Source of the DNA: Thermoanaerobacterium sp. RBIITD
GTDB lineage: Bacteria > Bacillota > Thermoanaerobacteria > Thermoanaerobacterales > Thermoanaerobacteraceae
NCBI RefSeq assembly: GCF_900205865.1
Contig: NZ_LT906662.1
Coordinates: 3,237,411 to 3,301,410 of the forward strand
Length of the DNA: 64,000 nucleotides
Direction of reading: 5' to 3'
Position 1 is the first letter of the stretch. Every line of letters starts with the position of its first letter. This document shows positions 36,631 through 46,545 of the stretch, piece by piece. Both the position numbers and the translations under genes were made by a program. A model generated the notes under the pieces. It saw nothing but the letters and a program-made list of their open reading frames with translations. It had not been told where the DNA came from and did not search any database.

Positions 36631-39600
36631 TTAAAATAAACTTAATTGATTAGATTCTGGCATATTATCAAGGCATCCATGATTTTTTAAGATATCTATA
36701 GCTGTTTTACTTATTCTAGTTCTATTTCTAAGATCTTCTATAGATGAGAATTTACCATTACATCTTTCTTCAGCAATTATTTTTGCAGCTTGCTTTCCTA
36801 TACCTTCTAATGAATTTAGCGGTGGTAAAATACCTTCATCTGTTATTAAAAACTTTAGTGCATCTGATTTATATAAATCCACATTAATAAACTTAAATCC
36901 TCTTAAATACATTTCAAGTCCAATTTCTAATATTGTTAATTGTCCCTTTTCTTTTGCTGTGGCATTATTTCCTTTGGCTTCGATTAACTTTATATTTTCT
37001 TTTATTTTTTCTAATGAATTCATTATATCAAGATTAAATTCATCTGCTCTAACAGTAAAATATGTAGCATAAAATGCTTCAGGATAATGTACTTTGAAAT
37101 ATGCAATTCTAAATGCCATTATTACATATGCTACTGCATGTGCTTTAGGAAACATATATTTAATTTTTTTACATGATTCAATAAACCACTCAGGGACATT
37201 ATGCTTTTTCATCTCTTCAATTTCTTCTTCTTTTATACCCTTTCCTTTACGGACACTTTCCATTATTTTAAATGATAATTTTTTATCCATTCCTTTACTT
37301 ATAAGAAAAAGCATTATATCATCTCTTGTTGATATTACTTCTTTAAGAGTAGCTTTTCCCTCTTTTATTATATCCTGTGCATTATTAAGCCATACATCTG
37401 TACCATGTGACAGTCCACTGATTCTTACAAGTTCAGCAAAAGTTGTTGGTTTAGTATCAACAAGCATTTGCCTTACAAACCTTGTCCCAAATTCAGGTAA
37501 ACCTAATGTGCCTACATTGCAATTTATATCTTCTGGTTTTATATGAAGAGCATCAACACTAGTAAATAAGCTCATAGTTTCTTTATCATCAAGCGGTATT
37601 TTTCTTGCATCTAAGCCTGTTAAATCTTCTAACATCCTTATCACAGTAGGATCATCATGACCTAAAATATCAAGTTTAAGTAATCTGCCACTAATAGAAT
37701 GATAGTCAAAATGTGTAGTTATGATATCCGTATCTTGGGCATCTGCAGGGTGTTGTATAGGAGTAAATTCATAGATACTTTTATCTTTGGGAACTACCAT
37801 TACACCTCCAGGATGTTGCCCGGTAGTTCTTTTTACACCAGTACACCCAGCAACGAGTCGCCGAATCTCAGCATTATGTGTTACTATATTTTTTTCTTCA
37901 AAATATTTCTTTACAAATCCATAAGCCGTTTTATCAGCCAGTGTTCCTATTGTACCTGCTCTAAAAACATGTCCGACACCAAATATTTCTTCTGTATATT
38001 TATGTGCTATTGGTTGGTATTCACCTGAGAAATTTAAATCAATATCAGGCTCTTTATCACCTTCAAACCCAAGAAATACTTCAAACGGTATATCATGGCC
38101 ATCTTTTTTCATTTTTATATTACAATTTGGACAATTTTTATCGGGCATATCGACACCAGAGCCATAGCTGCTATTTAATACAAATTCCGAATGTTTGCAT
38201 TTAGGGCAAACATAATGAGGTGGTAACGGATTTACTTCTGTAATGCCGCTCATTGTAGCAACAAAAGAAGAACCGACAGAACCTCTTGAACCGACAAGAT
38301 ATCCATCATTTAAAGACTTAGTAACGAGCTTTTGAGCAATTATATACATTACAGCATATCCATTATTAATTATAGAATTTAGTTCTTTTTGTAATCTTTT
38401 CTCGACAATATCCGGTAATATATCTCCATAAATTTCATGTGCTTTTCTGATTGTTATATTTTTTAATTCTTCTTCTGCTCCTTCAATAGATGGGGGAAAT
38501 GTACCATCAGGTATCGGTTTTACATCGTCTATTAAATCTGCTATTTTGTTAGGATTATCTATAACAACTTCCTTCGCTATGTCTCTTTCAAAGTAATTAA
38601 ATTCATCCAACATTTCATCAGTTGTTCTAAAATAAAGCGGTGGTTGTCTATTCGAATCCTTAAATCCCTTTCCATACATTAAAATTTTTCTATATACATC
38701 ATCCCATGGCTCTAAAAAGTGCACATCACATGTAGCAACAACAGGTTTATTATTTTGTTTACCTAGATCAAATATTCGTTTATTTATCTTCTTTAGTTCG
38801 TCTATATTTTTGACTTCACCTTTTTCGATTAAAAATTCGTTATTACCTATTGGTTGAATTTCAAGGTAATCATAGAAGTTAATTATATCATTTAATTTAT
38901 TATTATCATAATTAGCAACTATTGCTCTAAATACTTCTCCCTGTTCACAGGCTGAACCAATAAGGAGGCCATCTCGCATTTGAGTTAAAAGGCTTTTAGG
39001 TATTCTAGGATTTCTATGGTAGTATTCAAGGTTTGATTTAGATACCATCTCATATAAATTTTTTAATCCTTTTTGATTTTTAACAAGTATTATCACATGA
39101 TATGAAGGCATTTTTTTTATATCCACTTTATTTTTTAAGTAAGTATTTACATCTACAACATTATATATGCCATTATTTTTCAACTCATTTATACTTTTTA
39201 AGAATATTTCGGCCGTAGCTTTTGCGTCATCTACAGCCCTGTGGTGATTTTCAAGATTTACTCCGAGATATTCTGCTACTGTATCAAGTTTATAATTTTT
39301 TAGATTGCTGTACATATGCCTACTTAATTCAAGTGTGTCAAGTACTGCATTATTAATTTCAATACCCATATTTTTTGCTTTTGTTTTTATAAAAGTAACA
39401 TCAAAATTAGCATTGTGTGCAACGAGTATTGCGCCTTTTATAAATTCGATAAATCTAGGCAATATCTCATCTATTGTAGGATAATCTTTAACCATTGTAT
39501 CATTTATTCCAGTTAATTTTGTTATAAAATTCGATATATGTGTTTGAGGATTTATGAATGTTTCAAAAGTATCTATAACCTCCATATTTTTAATCTTAAC

Positions 39601-40860
39601 TGCACCTATTTCAATAATTTTATCATTTATACTTGAAAGGCCAGTTGTTTCTATATCAAACACAACAAACTCATCGTCAAAAGTTCCATCACAAATTCCT
39701 GAAATGATTGGTACGCCGTCATTAACAAGATACCCTTCAACTCCATAAATCACTTTTATACCATATTTTTTAGCTGCAGCCTGTGCTTCAGGATATGCTT
39801 GCAAAACGGCATGATCTGTAATAGCTATAGCTTTGTGGCCCCATTCATGTGCCCTTTTAATTAGAGACTCTGCCGAACTTACTCCATCCATGCTGCTCAT
39901 CTGGGTATGTACATGTAGTTCTACTCTTTTTGTAGGTGCATTGTCAACTCTTATCTTCTTTTCAGCTAATTCTATATCTTTTGCATTTATTATAAGATCC
40001 CTTTCATATTTATCATATATTACTGTTCCTCTTACTTTTACATAGCTATTTATTTTTAAATTATCCTTTATTATGTTGTATTTTTCCTCATTTAAGAATG
40101 CCTTAACAGAAAATGATGATGTATGATCAGTTATATCAAAAGTCATAAGATATTTTGACTTAATTTCTTTAAAATCTATTGTGAATATTTCCCCTTCAAT
40201 TGTAATATCGTCACCTTCTTGGGTAATTTCTGATATCTTTGTTATATCAGATTTGATTTCTTTTCCAAGTAAAACTTTTGTTGTATCTGCTATATTTTCG
40301 TGAATTTTATGCTGATCTTCTTCAAAATTCGTTGTAATAATGTCCTGTGCAAATTTCTCTTCATCTTTCTGTATTTTTTCCTTTATAATATTATTTATTG
40401 TTTTATCGAGAGTTAACTCGATTTTTGCAGTTATATCGTAATGTCTCTTTATTACTTCACACATATATAAATCAATCTTATTCTTTTTTAAAAAATTGTA
40501 TGCTAATTCATTTGAAGCTTTAATCACAATATGTTCATCATCGCAGTATACATCACAAGACTTGATAAAGCTTAATGTGCCAGGATATCTTTCACTTGTT
40601 TCTTTTATGATACTGTCCCAATATTTTTTAATTAAAGCATCAATTCTGTCAATTTGCAGTCTTTCAAATCGGAACTCAATGTTATCTAATAATGGAATTT
40701 TTGATTTAATAGCTGATTTTAATTTTTTTAATGCATCAATATCGTTTTTTAACGTAAAAGGCAAGAAGACAATAAGTTTTTTTTGTTTTATTGATAGGCA
40801 TATTCTTTTTATATCTATATTATTTATCTCAAAATCTTCTTTTAAAAAAGAAGGTAACAT
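36631..40860 (-). CDS. polC: DNA polymerase III alpha subunit, PolC type
   Basis: Replicative polymerase of low-GC Gram-positives with built-in proofreading. The 1409 residues run: N-terminal domains (about 1-220), OB domain (about 225-310), PHP domain (HVHTQMSSMDG near 325) split by an inserted DEDD exonuclease (VFDIETTGLSS near 405; HNANFDVTF; HHRAVDDAKAT), then the C-family polymerase with PDIDLNFSGEYQ active-site Asp pair, a Zn module with CPKCKH and CPNC, beta-clamp-binding and C-terminal duplex-binding region ending in QLSLF, a clamp-binding motif. The start is ATG 40860 with GGGGGTAT upstream. proS, which precedes polC in Bacillus, is absent here. Confidence 0.98.
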   Translation of the reverse strand: MLPSFLKEDFEINNIDIKRICLSIKQKKLIVFLPFTLKNDIDALKKLKSAIKSKIPLLDNIEFRFERLQIDRIDALIKKYWDSIIKETSERYPGTLSFIKSCDVYCDDEHIVIKASNELAYNFLKKNKIDLYMCEVIKRHYDITAKIELTLDKTINNIIKEKIQKDEEKFAQDIITTNFEEDQHKIHENIADTTKVLLGKEIKSDITKISEITQEGDDITIEGEIFTIDFKEIKSKYLMTFDITDHTSSFSVKAFLNEEKYNIIKDNLKINSYVKVRGTVIYDKYERDLIINAKDIELAEKKIRVDNAPTKRVELHVHTQMSSMDGVSSAESLIKRAHEWGHKAIAITDHAVLQAYPEAQAAAKKYGIKVIYGVEGYLVNDGVPIISGICDGTFDDEFVVFDIETTGLSSINDKIIEIGAVKIKNMEVIDTFETFINPQTHISNFITKLTGINDTMVKDYPTIDEILPRFIEFIKGAILVAHNANFDVTFIKTKAKNMGIEINNAVLDTLELSRHMYSNLKNYKLDTVAEYLGVNLENHHRAVDDAKATAEIFLKSINELKNNGIYNVVDVNTYLKNKVDIKKMPSYHVIILVKNQKGLKNLYEMVSKSNLEYYHRNPRIPKSLLTQMRDGLLIGSACEQGEVFRAIVANYDNNKLNDIINFYDYLEIQPIGNNEFLIEKGEVKNIDELKKINKRIFDLGKQNNKPVVATCDVHFLEPWDDVYRKILMYGKGFKDSNRQPPLYFRTTDEMLDEFNYFERDIAKEVVIDNPNKIADLIDDVKPIPDGTFPPSIEGAEEELKNITIRKAHEIYGDILPDIVEKRLQKELNSIINNGYAVMYIIAQKLVTKSLNDGYLVGSRGSVGSSFVATMSGITEVNPLPPHYVCPKCKHSEFVLNSSYGSGVDMPDKNCPNCNIKMKKDGHDIPFEVFLGFEGDKEPDIDLNFSGEYQPIAHKYTEEIFGVGHVFRAGTIGTLADKTAYGFVKKYFEEKNIVTHNAEIRRLVAGCTGVKRTTGQHPGGVMVVPKDKSIYEFTPIQHPADAQDTDIITTHFDYHSISGRLLKLDILGHDDPTVIRMLEDLTGLDARKIPLDDKETMSLFTSVDALHIKPEDINCNVGTLGLPEFGTRFVRQMLVDTKPTTFAELVRISGLSHGTDVWLNNAQDIIKEGKATLKEVISTRDDIMLFLISKGMDKKLSFKIMESVRKGKGIKEEEIEEMKKHNVPEWFIESCKKIKYMFPKAHAVAYVIMAFRIAYFKVHYPEAFYATYFTVRADEFNLDIMNSLEKIKENIKLIEAKGNNATAKEKGQLTILEIGLEMYLRGFKFINVDLYKSDALKFLITDEGILPPLNSLEGIGKQAAKIIAEERCNGKFSSIEDLRNRTRISKTAIDILKNHGCLDNMPESNQLSLF

Positions 40861-40872
40861 TTCTATACCCCC

Positions 40873-41502
40873 TTATATCCAAACTTTTAATATATCTCTA
40901 TACATTTTTAATCTTGAATAAAAGCCCCTTATAAGTCCTAATTTTTCTTCTTTCATAATATGTGTCATGTTTTCAAATGGGACATGTTGCACCCTTAATT
41001 TTTTCGACTTAGCATATTTTGTTAGAGCAACTTCCAAGCCATATTTGCATACATCAATATTTTTTTCTTCAATGAATTCCATAAATAATTTTTTTTTCAT
41101 AGCCCTTTGGCCCGATAAAAAAGGTGCGATTTTTTGTGCCCAATCAGTGGTTTTTCTACCCGATGAAAATATTCCTATTGTCATATCAGCATTATTATCT
41201 AAAATTGGTTCTACAAGTTTTTTAAAATGATTTTCTGTTAATCCTACAAGATCTGCATCAAGCATTACAATTATATCACCAATAGATTTTTGAATGCCTA
41301 TTTTTATGGCAGCACCCTTTCCCATATTTTTTTCTTGATTAACTATTGTTACATTAAAGTTGCTTGCAACTTTTGCAGTATTATCTGTTGAACCATCATT
41401 AACAACAATTATTTCACCAATAACGTCAATATGTTCTAGTATACATAAAACATTCTTTATGTTTTTTTCTTCATTATATGCCGGCACAATAACAGATATC
41501 AT
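40873..41502 (-). CDS. Family 2 glycosyltransferase
   Basis: GT-A fold transferase of 209 residues: ISVIVPAYNEEKNIKNVL at the N-terminus, VVNDGSTDNT, NMGKGAAIKIG, and the DxD motif VMLDADLVGL (about 79-88), followed by SGQRAMKK. There is no membrane helix. It resembles dolichyl-phosphate-mannose-synthase-like enzymes using a polyprenyl phosphate or a soluble acceptor, but the substrate is unknown. The start is ATG 41502, overlapping ispG by 4 bases, and polC follows 12 bases on. A location among undecaprenyl-phosphate genes (uppS, ispG, dxr) hints at a lipid-linked sugar, as inference. Confidence 0.85.
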   Translation of the reverse strand: MISVIVPAYNEEKNIKNVLCILEHIDVIGEIIVVNDGSTDNTAKVASNFNVTIVNQEKNMGKGAAIKIGIQKSIGDIIVMLDADLVGLTENHFKKLVEPILDNNADMTIGIFSSGRKTTDWAQKIAPFLSGQRAMKKKLFMEFIEEKNIDVCKYGLEVALTKYAKSKKLRVQHVPFENMTHIMKEEKLGLIRGFYSRLKMYRDILKVWI

Positions 41503-42563
41503 AAAGTATTCTCCTTTAATACATTGCGTAATTCTTTCATAAACTCGTCAAGAAGCTTATCTTCGGGTACCTTTTTATATACTTTACCATGCTTAAAAAT
41601 AAGTCCTTCACCAGCACCACCTGCAATACCTATATCAGCTTCTCTTGCTTCGCCTGGTCCATTAACTGCACATCCCATAACAGCAATTTTTACATTTTGC
41701 TTTATATCCCTTGTTAACTCTTCAACTTTTTTAGCTAAATCTATTAAATTAATTTTAGTTCTACCACATGTTGGACATGAAATAAGTTCTATACCTTCTT
41801 TTAATAATCCTAGTGATCTTAAGATTTGCCTCCCAACTCTGACCTCTTCAATTGGGTCACCTGTTAATGAAACTCTTATAGTATCGCCAATCCCTAAATA
41901 TAAAAGACTTCCAATTCCAATTGCAGATTTTATTGTTCCAGAAAATGATGTCCCAGCTTCTGTAACACCGACATGAAGAGGATAAGCGACTTTTTCTGAA
42001 ATCAATTTATATGATTCTATTGTTAAAGGAACACTTGATGTTTTTAAAGAAATTACTATATCATAAAAACCGTACTTTTCTAGTAAAGAAACATTTTTTA
42101 AAGCACTTTCTACGATTCCTTCTGATGTAACACCACCATATTTATTTAAAATACCCTTCTCTAAAGATCCTGAATTTACACCAACACGAATAGGAACACC
42201 ATTATCTTTGGCAGCATCCACAACTAATTTTATTTTGTCTTCACCACCAATATTTCCTGGATTTATTCTGATTTTGTCAGCTCCATTTAAAATAGCTTCA
42301 ATCGCAAGCTTATAATCAAAATGAATATCTGCGACAATTGGTATATTTATTTCCCTTTTTATTTCTTTTATAGCCTTTGCAGCATCCATATCAAGAACCG
42401 CTACTCTGATTATATTGCATCCTGCATTTTGAAGGTCTATTATTTGATTTATAGTCTTTTTTACATCCCTTGTATCTGTATTTGTCATAGATTGTACCGC
42501 GATAGGATTATTCCCTCCGATTTTTATATTTCCTATCTTTATTTCTTTTGTTTTTTTTCTCAT
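41499..42563 (-). CDS. ispG: 4-hydroxy-3-methylbut-2-enyl diphosphate synthase
   Basis: 4Fe-4S enzyme of the MEP isoprenoid pathway, reducing MEcPP to HMBPP. It has 354 residues; an N-terminal TIM-barrel (NNPIAVQSMTNTDTRDV, VRVGVNSGSLEKGIL) and a C-terminal cluster domain with SCPTCGRTKINL and MGCAVNGPGEAREADIGIAGG supplying the cysteines. The start is ATG 42563. It lies 12 bases after rseP and overlaps the glycosyltransferase. Dxr of the same pathway is encoded two genes upstream. Confidence 0.97.
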   Translation of the reverse strand: MRKKTKEIKIGNIKIGGNNPIAVQSMTNTDTRDVKKTINQIIDLQNAGCNIIRVAVLDMDAAKAIKEIKREINIPIVADIHFDYKLAIEAILNGADKIRINPGNIGGEDKIKLVVDAAKDNGVPIRVGVNSGSLEKGILNKYGGVTSEGIVESALKNVSLLEKYGFYDIVISLKTSSVPLTIESYKLISEKVAYPLHVGVTEAGTSFSGTIKSAIGIGSLLYLGIGDTIRVSLTGDPIEEVRVGRQILRSLGLLKEGIELISCPTCGRTKINLIDLAKKVEELTRDIKQNVKIAVMGCAVNGPGEAREADIGIAGGAGEGLIFKHGKVYKKVPEDKLLDEFMKELRNVLKENTL

Positions 42564-42575
42564 ATAATCACCTAA

Positions 42576-43595
42576 TCATTTAAATATATTTATTCTGATT
42601 AAATCTCTATATGTCGCAAAAAGCATAAGAGCTATCAATAATATAAAACCAATATAATGAACAAATCCTTCTTTTTCAGGGTCCACAGGTTTACCTCTTA
42701 ATCCCTCTATTATGACAAAGAGAATTCTACCTCCATCAAGTGCAGGAAATGGCAATAAATTGAATAACCCCAAGTTGACACTTATTAATGCTGCAAATGT
42801 CATCAAATTTAAAAATCCTGTCCTTGCTACAGTGCCGACCGCCTGTACAATTCCAACTGGACCCATAAGGTCGTTTGCTGAAACTTTACCGGATACTAGC
42901 ATATACAATGATGCTATAATCATTTTAGAAAAATATATGGTCTGCTGAATCCCTATTTTTATCGCTAAATATATTGATCTTTCATATTGTGGTATTATTC
43001 CAATCATTGGTTTTGAAGCTTTTTTATCATAATTTGGCACTATATTTTTCGTTAATGTTATATTATCTCTTTTAATAGTAAACTTTAATTCAACACCGTT
43101 ATTAGAATTAATGATATTCTCCAAAGAATTCCAGTCATTTATTTTTGTGTCGTTGACCATAACAATTTTGTCACCAGGCAAAATACCAGCTTTTTGTGCT
43201 GGATATCCCTCCATAACTGTTTTAACAGTAGGTATTGGACTTCCCACAATATAAAAGACTAAAAACAATAGGACAAATGTCATAGCAATATTCATTAATG
43301 GTCCAGCTGCAAATATACCCAATCTTATATACCATGGCTGATTCGTTACTGCCCTTCTATCATTCGATTTTTCATCTTCACCTGCTAATGCACAGTAACC
43401 ACCAAACAATAGTATTCTAAATGAATACTCTGTATCACCATATTTTTTTACAAATAATCTTGGACCAAAGCCGATAGAAAATTCATTTACCTTTGTCCCT
43501 GATATTTTTGCCATAATAAAATGTCCGAATTCGTGTATCATGACAAGTATGCTAAGAACAATAAGACTTACAAAAATGTAAAAAAGTATTATCAA
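42576..43595 (-). CDS. rseP: Site-2 intramembrane zinc protease RseP/RasP
   Basis: Cleaves membrane-bound anti-sigma factors, signal peptide remnants and cell-division proteins within the membrane. The 339 residues have the first helix with HEFGH (about 21-25), a PDZ domain (about 115-195; GILPGDKIVMVNDTKINDW), and the later helix with NLLPFPALDGG holding the third zinc ligand. Four membrane segments are expected. The start is ATG 43595, only 4 bases after dxr. The uppS-cdsA-dxr-rseP order is widely conserved in Firmicutes. Confidence 0.96.
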   Translation of the reverse strand: MIILFYIFVSLIVLSILVMIHEFGHFIMAKISGTKVNEFSIGFGPRLFVKKYGDTEYSFRILLFGGYCALAGEDEKSNDRRAVTNQPWYIRLGIFAAGPLMNIAMTFVLLFLVFYIVGSPIPTVKTVMEGYPAQKAGILPGDKIVMVNDTKINDWNSLENIINSNNGVELKFTIKRDNITLTKNIVPNYDKKASKPMIGIIPQYERSIYLAIKIGIQQTIYFSKMIIASLYMLVSGKVSANDLMGPVGIVQAVGTVARTGFLNLMTFAALISVNLGLFNLLPFPALDGGRILFVIIEGLRGKPVDPEKEGFVHYIGFILLIALMLFATYRDLIRINIFK

Positions 43596-43599
43596 AATA

Positions 43600-44748
43600 T
43601 CACCTCAAATATTCGTTAAGAATTTCTTCCCTAATATTTTTATCTACTTCTAGTATATCATTTAAATCAGGATTCATGATATTTTTATGTTTATACATGT
43701 ATCGTTCTATAATTTGGGGAATATCTACAAAATTAATATGTTTTTGTAAAAATAGATGTACAGCAACTTCATCTGCCGTATTTAATACTGTTGTCATGGT
43801 TCCGCCTTCTTTTATAGCTTCATATGCTAATTGAAGGCATTTAAAAGTCTTAATATCTGGTTTTTCAAAGGTTAACTTTCCTATTTCAGTAAAATCTAAA
43901 TATCTGATACCCTCTATATATTCTCTATCAGGATAATATAAAGCATATTGAATTGGTATTCTCATATCAGCTGTTGCCATTTCAGCAATAATACTCCCAT
44001 CTATAAATTCAACCATTGAATGTACAACACTTTCTTTATGTACTACAACATCAATTTTGTCTAATGATATATCAAAAAGCCATTTTGCTTCTATAACTTC
44101 AAACCCCTTATTCATTAGTGTAGCCGAATCAATAGTTATTTTTTTCCCCATACTCCAATTTGGATGTTTTAATGCTTCTTCGACTGTAACGTTTTTTAAT
44201 TCATCAATAGATTTGCCCTTAAATGGTCCCCCAGAAGCTGTAATAATCAATCTATTTACAAATTCTTTTTTATTGTTTTGCAAGCACTGAAATATGGCAT
44301 TATGCTCACTGTCAACGGGTAGTATCTTAACATTATATTTATTTGCGAGTTTTGTAATTATATGCCCACCTGTAACTAAGCATTCTTTATTTGCAAGTGC
44401 TATATTGTGTCCTGATTCTATTGCTTTAATTGTAGGCACAAGTGCCGCCATACCTTCAATTGCTACGACAACTGTTTGTACATTATCATACATTGCAACT
44501 TCATTTATCCCATCTTCACCTGATAATACTTTTGTTCTTGTATCAATAATATTTTCTAATTCTTTTGCTTTTTCAGTATCTTTAACTGCGACAATTTGAG
44601 GTTTAAACTCATCTATTTGTTCCTTTATTAATTCTATATTATTATAACATGTCAAACCTAAAACACGAAATTCATTTGATTTTCTAACTACATCAAGTGT
44701 TTGAGTCCCAATTGAACCAGTGGAACCCAATATAACTATATTTTTCAT
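43600..44748 (-). CDS. dxr: 1-deoxy-D-xylulose 5-phosphate reductoisomerase
   Basis: NADPH-dependent second step of the MEP pathway, giving 2-C-methylerythritol 4-phosphate. The 382 residues carry the Rossmann start VILGSTGSIGTQTLDVVR, LANKECLVTGG, the active-site ASGGPFKGKS loop, HPNWSMGKKITIDSATLMNKGFEVIEA and metal-ligand DSEHNAIFQ. The start is ATG 44748 with AAAGGAGTT upstream. It lies 12 bases after cdsA. Confidence 0.97.
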   Translation of the reverse strand: MKNIVILGSTGSIGTQTLDVVRKSNEFRVLGLTCYNNIELIKEQIDEFKPQIVAVKDTEKAKELENIIDTRTKVLSGEDGINEVAMYDNVQTVVVAIEGMAALVPTIKAIESGHNIALANKECLVTGGHIITKLANKYNVKILPVDSEHNAIFQCLQNNKKEFVNRLIITASGGPFKGKSIDELKNVTVEEALKHPNWSMGKKITIDSATLMNKGFEVIEAKWLFDISLDKIDVVVHKESVVHSMVEFIDGSIIAEMATADMRIPIQYALYYPDREYIEGIRYLDFTEIGKLTFEKPDIKTFKCLQLAYEAIKEGGTMTTVLNTADEVAVHLFLQKHINFVDIPQIIERYMYKHKNIMNPDLNDILEVDKNIREEILNEYLR

Positions 44749-44760
44749 AATTAACTCCTT

Positions 44761-45543
44761 TCACCTATGTACATAAGTAAAGAAAAGATATAAATAAGGT
44801 GCTACATATAATATACTATCAAATCTGTCAAGAATTCCACCATGGCCAGGGATTATTTTACCATAATCCTTTATGTGACAATTTCTTTTTACTGATGATG
44901 CAAAAAGATCTCCTATTTGTGCTACTATACTTCCAATTAAGCTTAAGACTATCACTAAAAATATATTTAATTTAAGTTTTTCATAGAAAAGAAAAGTAAA
45001 AACAATGCTTCCAATTATCGCTCCTATTAAGCCTCCAATCGACCCTTCCAAAGTCTTATTTGGACTTATTGAAGGACATAACTTATTTTTTCCCAAAAAT
45101 TTACCCCAAAAATATGCTGATGTATCTGTTAGCCATGAGATAATAAAAATAAACCAAACAAGTAAATAACCATTATCCAATTCTCTTAGTTTTCCTATGT
45201 ACGAAAAAAATATCATATATAATACACCTATTATAGTTATGGATACATCCCTTATATTATATTTTTTGTTTAACACAGGCATAGCAAAAATAGCCATTAA
45301 TATTATGATAATTGAATCAGCAGTCTTGATTGAATATTCAGTTATATAAAAAAATAAAATTGATAAATACCCGACATATTTAATAGGTTTTATATCAATA
45401 TTGTCAAATACGGTATAAAATTCATATAGACCTATCAAACTTATAATAATTAAAAAAAATCTTAAATACAAGCCCCCCATTAACAATGCAAAAAAAACTA
45501 ATGGTAGCCCAATGAGCGCACTTGCAATTCTTGTTTTTAACAT
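44761..45543 (-). CDS. cdsA: Phosphatidate cytidylyltransferase
   Basis: Integral membrane enzyme making CDP-diacylglycerol from phosphatidate and CTP, feeding PgsA encoded elsewhere in this window. The 260 residues comprise about seven to eight hydrophobic helices and the C-terminal family signature SVKRNCHIKDYGKIIPGHGG, with LDRFDS following. SPNKTLEGSIGG and DTSAYFWGK are further family marks. The start is ATG 45543, 16 bases after uppS. Confidence 0.95.
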   Translation of the reverse strand: MLKTRIASALIGLPLVFFALLMGGLYLRFFLIIISLIGLYEFYTVFDNIDIKPIKYVGYLSILFFYITEYSIKTADSIIIILMAIFAMPVLNKKYNIRDVSITIIGVLYMIFFSYIGKLRELDNGYLLVWFIFIISWLTDTSAYFWGKFLGKNKLCPSISPNKTLEGSIGGLIGAIIGSIVFTFLFYEKLKLNIFLVIVLSLIGSIVAQIGDLFASSVKRNCHIKDYGKIIPGHGGILDRFDSILYVAPYLYLFFTYVHR

Positions 45544-45559
45544 ATATTCAACCCCTCAT

Positions 45560-46321
45560 TTATATGCCGCCAAATCGTCTATTTCTTTTTTGATAATCAG
45601 CTATTGCATCAATAAGATTCTCTTTATCAAAATCAGGCCACAATATATCAGAAAACCATAATTCAGAATATGCCGATTGCCATAACATGAAATTACTAAT
45701 CCTTAATTCGCCACTTGGTCTTATAATTAAATCAGGGTCAGGCTGTCCTGCTGTATATAAATTATTACTTACAACATTTTCATCAATGTCTGATAAATTC
45801 AGTTTACCCTCCAAAATAGATTTACATATATTTTTAACTGCGTTTACAATTTCATCCTTTCCACCGTAATTCAACGCAATGTTAAGCACGAGGCCTGAAT
45901 TATTCATTGTAATTTTTTCCGCTTCTTCTATTTTGCTTTTACATTTATCTGGTATTTTAGATATATCACCTATAAAATTTATTTTAACATTATTTCTATT
46001 GAGCTCATCAATTTCTCTTCCAAGATATTCTATTAAAAGATTCATTAGACTATTTATTTCATCAACAGGTCTTTTCCAGTTTTCAGTTGAAAAAGCATAT
46101 AGTGTTAGATATTTAACACCTATTTCGGATGACGCTTTTACAACTCTTTTAACAGCTTCCATGCCAGCTCTGTGACCAAGACTTCTCACTAATCCTCTTT
46201 TTTTTGCCCATCTACCATTCCCATCCATAATTATAGCTATATGCTGAGGTATATTGCTCATATCTATTTTTTCTCCTGTTTTCTTAGCCACGTCCTTTTT
46301 TTGATTAAATAGAAAACTCAT
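45560..46321 (-). CDS. uppS: Undecaprenyl diphosphate synthase (isoprenyl transferase)
   Basis: cis-Prenyltransferase that builds C55 undecaprenyl diphosphate for peptidoglycan and other envelope glycans. The 253 residues show [16 protein letters not shown] with the catalytic Asp, [37 protein letters not shown] and the C-terminal [21 protein letters not shown] 25-residue N-terminal extension before [10 protein letters not shown] is present. The start is ATG 46321 with AAGGAGG upstream. The upstream gap contains a 58-codon gene and a hairpin. Confidence 0.97.
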   Translation of the reverse strand: MSFLFNQKKDVAKKTGEKIDMSNIPQHIAIIMDGNGRWAKKRGLVRSLGHRAGMEAVKRVVKASSEIGVKYLTLYAFSTENWKRPVDEINSLMNLLIEYLGREIDELNRNNVKINFIGDISKIPDKCKSKIEEAEKITMNNSGLVLNIALNYGGKDEIVNAVKNICKSILEGKLNLSDIDENVVSNNLYTAGQPDPDLIIRPSGELRISNFMLWQSAYSELWFSDILWPDFDKENLIDAIADYQKRNRRFGGI

Positions 46322-46349
46322 TAATTTTCCTCCTTATAATATGGGCAAT

Positions 46350-46369
46350 ACCCCCTCATTTGAGGGGGT
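46350..46369 (-). terminator. GC-rich hairpin at the end of the 58-codon gene
   Basis: ACCCCCTCA pairs with TGAGGGGGT across a tiny loop; its upstream arm includes the last base of the TAA stop. No T run follows on the minus strand (ATTGCCC), so it may be a processing or pausing hairpin before uppS instead of a true terminator. Confidence 0.55.
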
Positions 46370-46545
46370 TAAAATTTAGAAATTGTTACCTTTAAAATAT
46401 CATTGTAAATTTTAGTTCTAATTACTCGATATTGATAGCCGTTATATATCTTTGTTGGCTTTGTTTCTATTATTTCAAATTTTACTTTGTTATTTAAAAG
46501 CATCTTCTTAGCGATATCCAAATCATAACCAATTATATCTATCAA
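46369..46545 (-). CDS. Small 58-residue protein between frr and uppS
   Basis: Unrecognised family. The reading starts at TTG 46545, overlapping the frr stop by 4 bases (TTGA), with AAGGAG 11 bases upstream inside frr. The protein begins [20 protein letters not shown], continues with KFEIIETKP and a [13 protein letters not shown] strand, and ends VTISKF. The composition is coding-like, with Lys and Ile in step with neighbours, and alternating hydrophobic residues suggest a beta-alpha-beta or PASTA-like fold. A 4-base overlap and no other use of this 220-base gap support a translationally coupled gene. The function is unknown. Confidence 0.65.
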   Translation of the reverse strand: MIDIIGYDLDIAKKMLLNNKVKFEIIETKPTKIYNGYQYRVIRTKIYNDILKVTISKF

